Assembly (NCBI GenBank): GCA_013399115.1
Contig: VXAA01004018.1
Location: 58,879-122,878 of the forward strand
Reading direction: 5' to 3'
From: Anseranas semipalmata
Lineage: Eukaryota; Chordata; Aves; Anseriformes; Anseranatidae
Length of the DNA: 64,000 nt
A program made the translations under genes and the position numbers. Within the stretch, counting starts at the first letter, position 1. Each line of letters begins with the position of its first letter. Positions 59,115 to 64,000 of the stretch are shown one piece after another. The notes beneath the pieces were generated by a model. That model was not told the DNA's origin and searched no databases. It saw nothing but the letters and a program-made list of their open reading frames with translations.

Positions 59115-59160
59115 GTGGTTCTCAACCTTTTTGGGGCTTCCCAGAGAACAGAGGCAGATC
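59115..59160. mobile_element. Possible hAT/Charlie-type DNA transposon terminus
   Basis: AGTGGTTCTCAACCTTTTTG resembles the CAGTGGTTCTCAACC terminal repeat of old hAT (Charlie/MER) elements. It is followed by GGGGCTTCCCAGAGAACAGAGG. The opposite terminus was not found, so this is a weak call. Confidence 0.35.
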
Positions 59161-59504
59161 CAACACGAAGTAGAGACACTGCTTGAGGTACAAATGCCAC
59201 CCATTCCTCTGCCCCACACCGTTTGGTGGTCCCAGGTGAGCATAGGAAATGGAGCCCAGTAGGTGCTCACTGAAGTGCTGTGCAAAGGTCCTGCCAGCAC
59301 CCAGAGCTGGGACCCTCCTTCAGAGCTGACGATGGTCCACACTGTTTCTGGTACCATCTCATATGGTGCCTTCCCATCTGGGCAAACGTGGCTTCAAAGG
59401 GGCAGTTCAATGGCACAATCATCTGCAGCTCATTGCCAAGCTGGAGGGGTGTCCTGAGTGGGGGACAGCAGAGGCTGCCCTGACTCTGATGCAGCTCAGT
59501 GTCT

Positions 59505-59830
59505 TCAGCAGCAATGTCAAGGGTGGATAGAGACAGCATTTGGTTGATCTGCAGGAGACACAAAGCTGGGAGACCTGCAATGCATCAGGATGAGAACTGG
59601 AATTTAAAATGATCTTGGCAGCTTTGAAAAACAGACTTGAGAAAGCAGGATGAAATTCCATAGAGACAAGTGCAAGATGCTATACTTAGGCTTGAACAAA
59701 CAGCTCCTTAAATGCACGCATCTTACAGTTTGAATGGTGTGAGGAGGAATCCTATGCTGCTAAGCTCTGGAAAAAACTCAGCTGGATTTCTGTGTTCAAT
59801 TTCGTGATCAGCCAGAAGACCACATCTCTA
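59505..59830 (+). mobile_element. Old CR1-like LINE remnant (reverse transcriptase part)
   Basis: The stretch TTGATCTGCAGGAGACACAA, AGCTGGGAGACCTGC follows the FADDTKLGG region of CR1 reverse transcriptase. Next come GAATTTAAAATGATCTTGGC and GATGAAATTCCATAGAGACA, AGTGCAAGATGCTATACTTA, which read MKFHRDKCKMLYLG, equivalent to the [14 protein letters not shown] of the copy at 33.5 kb. The later CTCAGCTGGATTTCTGTGTT, CAATTTCGTGATC matches the region encoding LDYCVQFW. The copy is decayed, frame-broken and much older than the 32.7-34.1 kb element. Confidence 0.75.
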
Positions 59831-60841
59831 CACAGTTGCTTTATGATTCCACGTAAGACAGAGGCTTTGTAAAACATGTGGTGGTGACTGTTTAAAGAAC
59901 TATCATCATACCCTTATGGCACAAATATTTCTGTCGTTTTGGTTGATGATGAAAGCTGCTGGGATTGCAGTCTGATAGCACCAGAATTAAACTTCAGATT
60001 TCTCCTGAAAGATTGTGACCAGAAAGTATATTAGAGACAGCCATCCAGTGGGAAAAAAAATGTGGTGATGTGGTTGTGCTGGGGAATATACCTTGCTTCC
60101 CTCCTTTGTTACTCCAAGTCAATCGTGGTATTATTCCAATAACATCAAGGGAGTTAGGCTGGTATGAAACTGGAAATAATGCAGTGTTTAATTAGATTAT
60201 TTGGATAAGAAGAACCTGGGGTAACATATGTAGCTAGAAAAGATTAATTGCAGCTTCATTTCCCCAGGTAATTCCATATAGGATTGCCTCTGGTCACAAC
60301 ACAGTTTCACTATAATGGTGCTGCGCATTGTTGTAAGTCAGCAGTCATTTATTTTGTGCTGAACAGACTACATTACGAAGGAGATAATCCAGCTTGCTGT
60401 CATTTTGGCAGCTTGTTAATGACACAGGGCAGCATACTATCACATGGGTTCAGAATTTAGCTGCTAAGCTTCAAGCTTTATGCTTTGCACATTCTGTCAT
60501 TCTTCAGAAATAGTTTTTGCTTTATCCCAAAACTCTGCATTAAATTTATTGTCACTTCTGGCTAGTGTCTAAAGGGCAACCAAATGACATTTTTTTTCCA
60601 TGCTTGTTAAATGATGTAGTAACAGAGGAAAAAGAGCACTAGCAATTAACATGGCCAGAACCTTTGTAAGAAGCAGACAGAACAGAAAAGAGAACAGATC
60701 TGCCTCATTCAGAAGAGTTTCTAACAAGTTTTGCATTGCTCTAAAGCTATGCACGTCTTTCTTCTAGAAGGAAAGGAAGTCCAGTGGAATGGACATTAGC
60801 CTAGGAACCACACTGGGGAAAGAGACAGCTTGAACAATGTT
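59831..60841. other. Intergenic DNA, no gene found
   Basis: About 1 kb lies between two CR1 remnants with no coding exon. The part from 60280 to 60560 is repeat-free and looks orderly (GTCATTTATTTTGTGCTG, GCTTGTTAATGACA, TTTATGCTTTGCAC), as conserved noncoding DNA often does. This cannot be confirmed by eye. Confidence 0.55.
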
Positions 60842-61000
60842 AGAATAGAACAGAATAGTTCAGCTGCAAGGGACCTTCAAAGATCATCTAGTCCAATTGC
60901 CTGACCGTTTTAGGGTTAACCAAAAGTTAAAGCATATTATCCAGGGCATTATCCAAATGCCTCTTGAACCCTGACAAGCATGGAGCATCAACCCTCCTTC
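60842..61000 (-). mobile_element. CR1 LINE 3' region fragment
   Basis: AGAATAGAACAGAATAGTTCAG begins the reverse complement of a CR1 3' end. It continues with GCAAGGGACCTTCAAAGATC, ATCTAGTCCAATTGCCTGAC and AAAGTTAAAGCATATTATCC, AGGGCATTATCCAAATGCC, TCTTGAACCCTGACA. This is the standard avian CR1 3' UTR and ORF end on the minus strand. It is only moderately diverged and 5'-truncated. Confidence 0.85.
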
Positions 61001-63833
61001 TCTCCCATACTCCATCTCTACCTCCTAATTTCCAGGCAAGGCAAAACCAGGCCTGTGGCTGGGCCAGAAGCCACGTCAGACACAGCTGGTGGCATTAGGG
61101 CCTCACGGTTAAGCCCAGAGAGCAAGGCAGATGAAGCTTTATGCAGGTGAGCTTCCATGGCATCCTATGGATGCCCTGGTCCTCTGCTTTCTGGTGATTT
61201 GGGGGGATTGCCCAGCTCTGCCTCTGATCACAGCCCGGCGTCCTTCCCAGGGCGGAGGGAAGCACAGGGAGTTTGTGCTGGGGGATCTGTAACTCTTCCT
61301 GGCATGGTTTCTGCAGCCACAGTAAATGCTTGTTTCCTGGTTTTGGTTTGCATGAGCTCTTATCTTCTGAGTTTTCCTTTGACTTTCACAGAGAAAAAAA
61401 AGGAAAATCTGATAAAAATGGATAGCTCACTGCCATTTCCACCAGAAATTATCAAGATTGCTCTCCACTGCATTGGACTCTCCTATGCCAATTTTACCAG
61501 AGGTTTGTTTTTAGAGCGTTTTTCATACCAAAAACTGTTTCATGCTCATGGACCAAAACAAACCCTTCTGGAAATCATGCTGAGGTTGGAAGGCGATCTG
61601 TTGGGTTTGTGATTTGGTTTGGTTGGTTGCTTTGATTTGGTTCATTGTTCTTGGGGAGCTTCCCAGGGAGTAGCGGGCACTCGGGTCTCCTGCTTACTCC
61701 TATTCAAGAAGGGTGGGAACTCAGGCACCCTCTGACAGTGCAGGCTCTGTAAGGGCAGGTAGGCGGAAGGATCAGGCTGTGGAAGGCATTCAGAGTGGAT
61801 ACAAAAAGCCTGACCTTTATGTCCTGAAGAAAAGGGAGGCTGAGGAGTGATTCAAAGAGGGTAGGAGGAGCTGACACTGGGGGGTTGATGGGTAAAGAAT
61901 ATGATCTTAGCAACTGCTTTCTGAATAGTGGCCTTCAGCAGCAACAACAACAACAAAATGTGCAAGCAGGAAGGTTTTAGCAAAATATGTTGACCTTTAC
62001 CAATGGTAACCACTATGAATTACATCAGTTTATACCAGCAGAGGAATTGAGCCTGAATTTATTTTTCTTACTGACTTCCCCACTAGATGTATTCACTGGT
62101 GGGTGAGATAAAAGTAGGAGGAAGCTGAGTGCTGACATTGCCAGCAGCAAAGTCCACCTCTCAGGCCAGCCACTCATACAAAATAGCTGTGATCTCATAT
62201 TTTTTTGCCTTATGAAAAAGTCTGAAATAAAGTCAAAATTGCATTGTGCTGCACTAAATGGTGCAAGTGGAGGTGGGAGGCTCCCACCCTCCTCCCATCC
62301 ACCCACCCAGTAAATCACGCCTTGACTGAAAAGGGTTAAAATTTGCCAAGCTCTGGAGCAGGACTTCCTGGGCAAGAGTGGGTTGCCACACTGACTGCAT
62401 TGGGGTTTAAGCAGCTAGTGTGAGGAGCAGAAGCTGGAGAGAAATGGGTAGGAGCAGGGCTAGATTCTGCATGCGCAGGGACCCTGGTCCTAGCAGCAAC
62501 AGATGCAATGCATTTGGCAGAGCAGTGGTGCCAGGCTGACATTTCTTAGTGCCAGGCTTTCTGTTAGCAACATTGCTTCCAATGCATTTGGCTGTAACTA
62601 AATCCCACCGTCTCCAAAATGTCCCAACCTTGCATCACAAATGTGCTCAAGCAGGAGCCAAGGACTGGAGATGGTTACACTCTTTCTGGAAGCGAAAAGA
62701 GGAATGATGCACCCATTACCAGGATAAAACTTGAGTGGCAGCATGAAACGGAGCTCAGCAGAGCAAGGATCCCAGCTAAGCCCAGTTTGCCCCTAACTTA
62801 AATCCTGTCCCTTCAAATGCTATAGCCAAAATGAAGAAAAGCATAAACTGGTAGCCTTGAAATGAAGATAGAGAGAAAGAGAGGAAAACCAAAGCCTATT
62901 TTTAATAGTTGGAAAGCTTTTAAATACAAGGGGTCACCCTGGATGAGAAAATATAGAATAGGCAGAAACAGCAGCGTTTCTGAATGGCTCAGGAACAAGG
63001 AAGGAAGGAAAACTAAGAGCTGAAGATGACTCACTTTACAGACCTGAATGAGGAGGTATTCAGCAGTTTTCCATGAAACAGTGCTTTGAAAAACAAACCC
63101 CATCTTTCAAAGAAAAAAAATGTAAGAGAAACAAAACCCAGAAACCTTTCACGAGATTTTGAATAATTTATAAATGTCTTTTGCATTTTTCTCATCCTTA
63201 GAAAATTCCTTAAGAAATCGGTGGATCAGTATTGTAGGCGGGAGCTTTCATCACCATATTGAGTGAGCAACAATGTTCATGTCAATCTCCTCCCTTTGCA
63301 TCACGGTAAGGAGTGTGCGTGTCATCACAACGGCTGCGTTTGCACAATGCCTTAAGACACTGTTGCTGATGCTTGTGGAAAGTACAAAGCAGGCCCCGGA
63401 AGGCACTGCACCCCATTGTCCCACACTTCTTGTTGCCAGTCTTTATCAGGTGGTGATAACAGGAAATATTTGTTTTTCTGCTAACTTCTTTGGTTTCAGT
63501 TCTCCTATGATTTATATAGGGTGTAAGTGAAAAAAGTATCTCCATCAACACCCAGAGATTTACAAGAGCTTTGAATTAATAGGCTGAGAAAATACAAACC
63601 TTCTGGATTTAATTTGTATAATCCCTATTTTACAAAACTGTTTTTTTGTTTGTTTGGTTGGTTGTTTTTTTTTAATTATTCTCTGTGGAGACAACAGATT
63701 AACAGTATGACACCAAAGTCTGACATACCCCTATCTTATAGGAAGAAAGCATGTGCAGAATAAGGATGGATTGTCTTAATCCTTCAGCCATTAAGAGAAA
63801 CAAACTAGCTTCATGCAGTTTGGGATATATGGG
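61001..63833. other. Intergenic DNA, no gene found
   Basis: No gene was recognised. A 151-codon frame at 61157-61612 has a hydrophobic middle (FLVLVCMSSYLLSF) but no family resemblance, and it begins beside a CR1 fragment. Contents include TTGG/TTTGG-rich DNA at 61605-61650, (CAA)n near 61941, an ancient repeat end at about 62014-62057, and T/G-rich low complexity at 63640-63676. Confidence 0.6.
62014..62057. repeat. Ancient repeat terminus ('TTTATACCAGCAGAGGAATT')
   Basis: AATTACATCAGTTTATACCA followed by GCAGAGGAATTGAGCCTG follows the 'tttacaccagctgaggatctggcct' right end of the palindromic element at 26683-26782. Confidence 0.45.
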
Positions 63834-64000
63834 TGTTGTGGTTCGACCTGGCAGGCAGCTCAGCACCACACAGCCGTTCGCTCACCCTCCCCCCCCTTCC
63901 CTCTCCCCCCTTGGAATGGGGGAGAGAATTGGGAAGGGAAAAAAGTAAAAAGCTCGTGGGTTGAGATAAAGACAGTTTAATAGGACAGAAAAGGAAGGGA
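63834..64000 (+). mobile_element. Endogenous retrovirus LTR, partial (cut by window edge)
   Basis: The element begins TGTTGTGGTTCGACCTGGCA, with the 5' TG expected of an LTR. It continues with AGCTCAGCACCACACAGCCG, TTCGCTCACCCTCCCC, GGAATGGGGGAGAGAATTGGG and AAAAGTAAAAAGCTCGTGGG, then TTGAGATAAAGACAGTTTAA. This matches an LTR type that I recall as abundant in neoavian bird genomes (ERVL- or ERV-like, exact family not assigned). The right end and any internal region lie beyond the window, so it may be a solo LTR or the edge of a longer copy. No viral coding sequence is present here. Its relative freshness suggests a later insertion than the CR1 remnants. Confidence 0.8.

Noticed and set aside
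61157..61612. 151-codon frame with a hydrophobic segment
   Set aside because: Composition is ordinary, it starts next to a CR1 fragment, and no family is recognisable. A single hydrophobic stretch is expected by chance in T-rich DNA.
63836..63860. GGTTCGACC resembling a tRNA B box
   Set aside because: It is part of the LTR. No A box or cloverleaf can be drawn around it.
1..64000. CRISPR arrays, operons or phage-like systems
   Set aside because: The window has intron-exon structure, CR1 elements and vertebrate composition. No regularly spaced repeats or prokaryotic gene order are present.

Overview
The window is vertebrate, almost certainly bird, nuclear DNA. Six plus-strand exons with canonical AG/GT boundaries join in one open frame and encode residues 81-661 of NUAK1 (ARK5), an LKB1-activated AMPK-related Ser/Thr kinase. 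The joined reading frame is 1746 nt, 581 codons plus a stop. Counting back from the stop puts the VAIK lysine at 84, the HRD aspartate at 178, the DFG aspartate at 196 and the activation-loop threonine at 211, which are the human NUAK1 numbers, so no residue is gained or lost overall. Exon 1 and the promoter lie upstream of base 1. The bird assignment rests on CR1 retrotransposon copies with avian-type 3' ends, and on a partial LTR at the right edge that resembles an ERV family common in Neoaves. I would therefore guess a non-galliform bird; the species cannot be named from this sequence.

Layout: 1-2584 is the end of intron 1. The exons are 2585-2705, 13621-13772, 15043-15108, 21670-21789, 22094-22226 and 23312-24465. 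Intron 2 is large (10.9 kb) and holds a CpG-dense patch near 10.2 kb and a pair of 88-bp repeats about 2.1 kb apart. The 3' UTR runs from 24466, probably to about 27.4 kb where an AATAAA lies at 27381-27386; an upstream AATAAA is at 25929.

From about 27.4 kb to the end I find no protein-coding gene. The stretch is gene-desert-like DNA with a 1.4-kb minus-strand CR1 LINE (32714-34090), several shorter or much older CR1 remnants, degenerate ancient amniote interspersed elements, simple repeats, a CpG/G-rich block next to an AT-rich conserved-looking block at 43.4-43.95 kb, and the LTR start at 63834. The many short open frames here have no recognisable domains, splice context or codon signature, and I treat them as chance.

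I did not find an undescribed biological system. The points most worth checking are a probable loss of one 14-3-3/phospho-serine site in the NUAK1 tail (human S445), the intron-2 CpG cluster, the orphan CpG/G-rich block downstream, the intron-2 repeat pair, an ancient palindromic element inside the 3' UTR, and a CR1 fragment ending close to the exon 5 acceptor.
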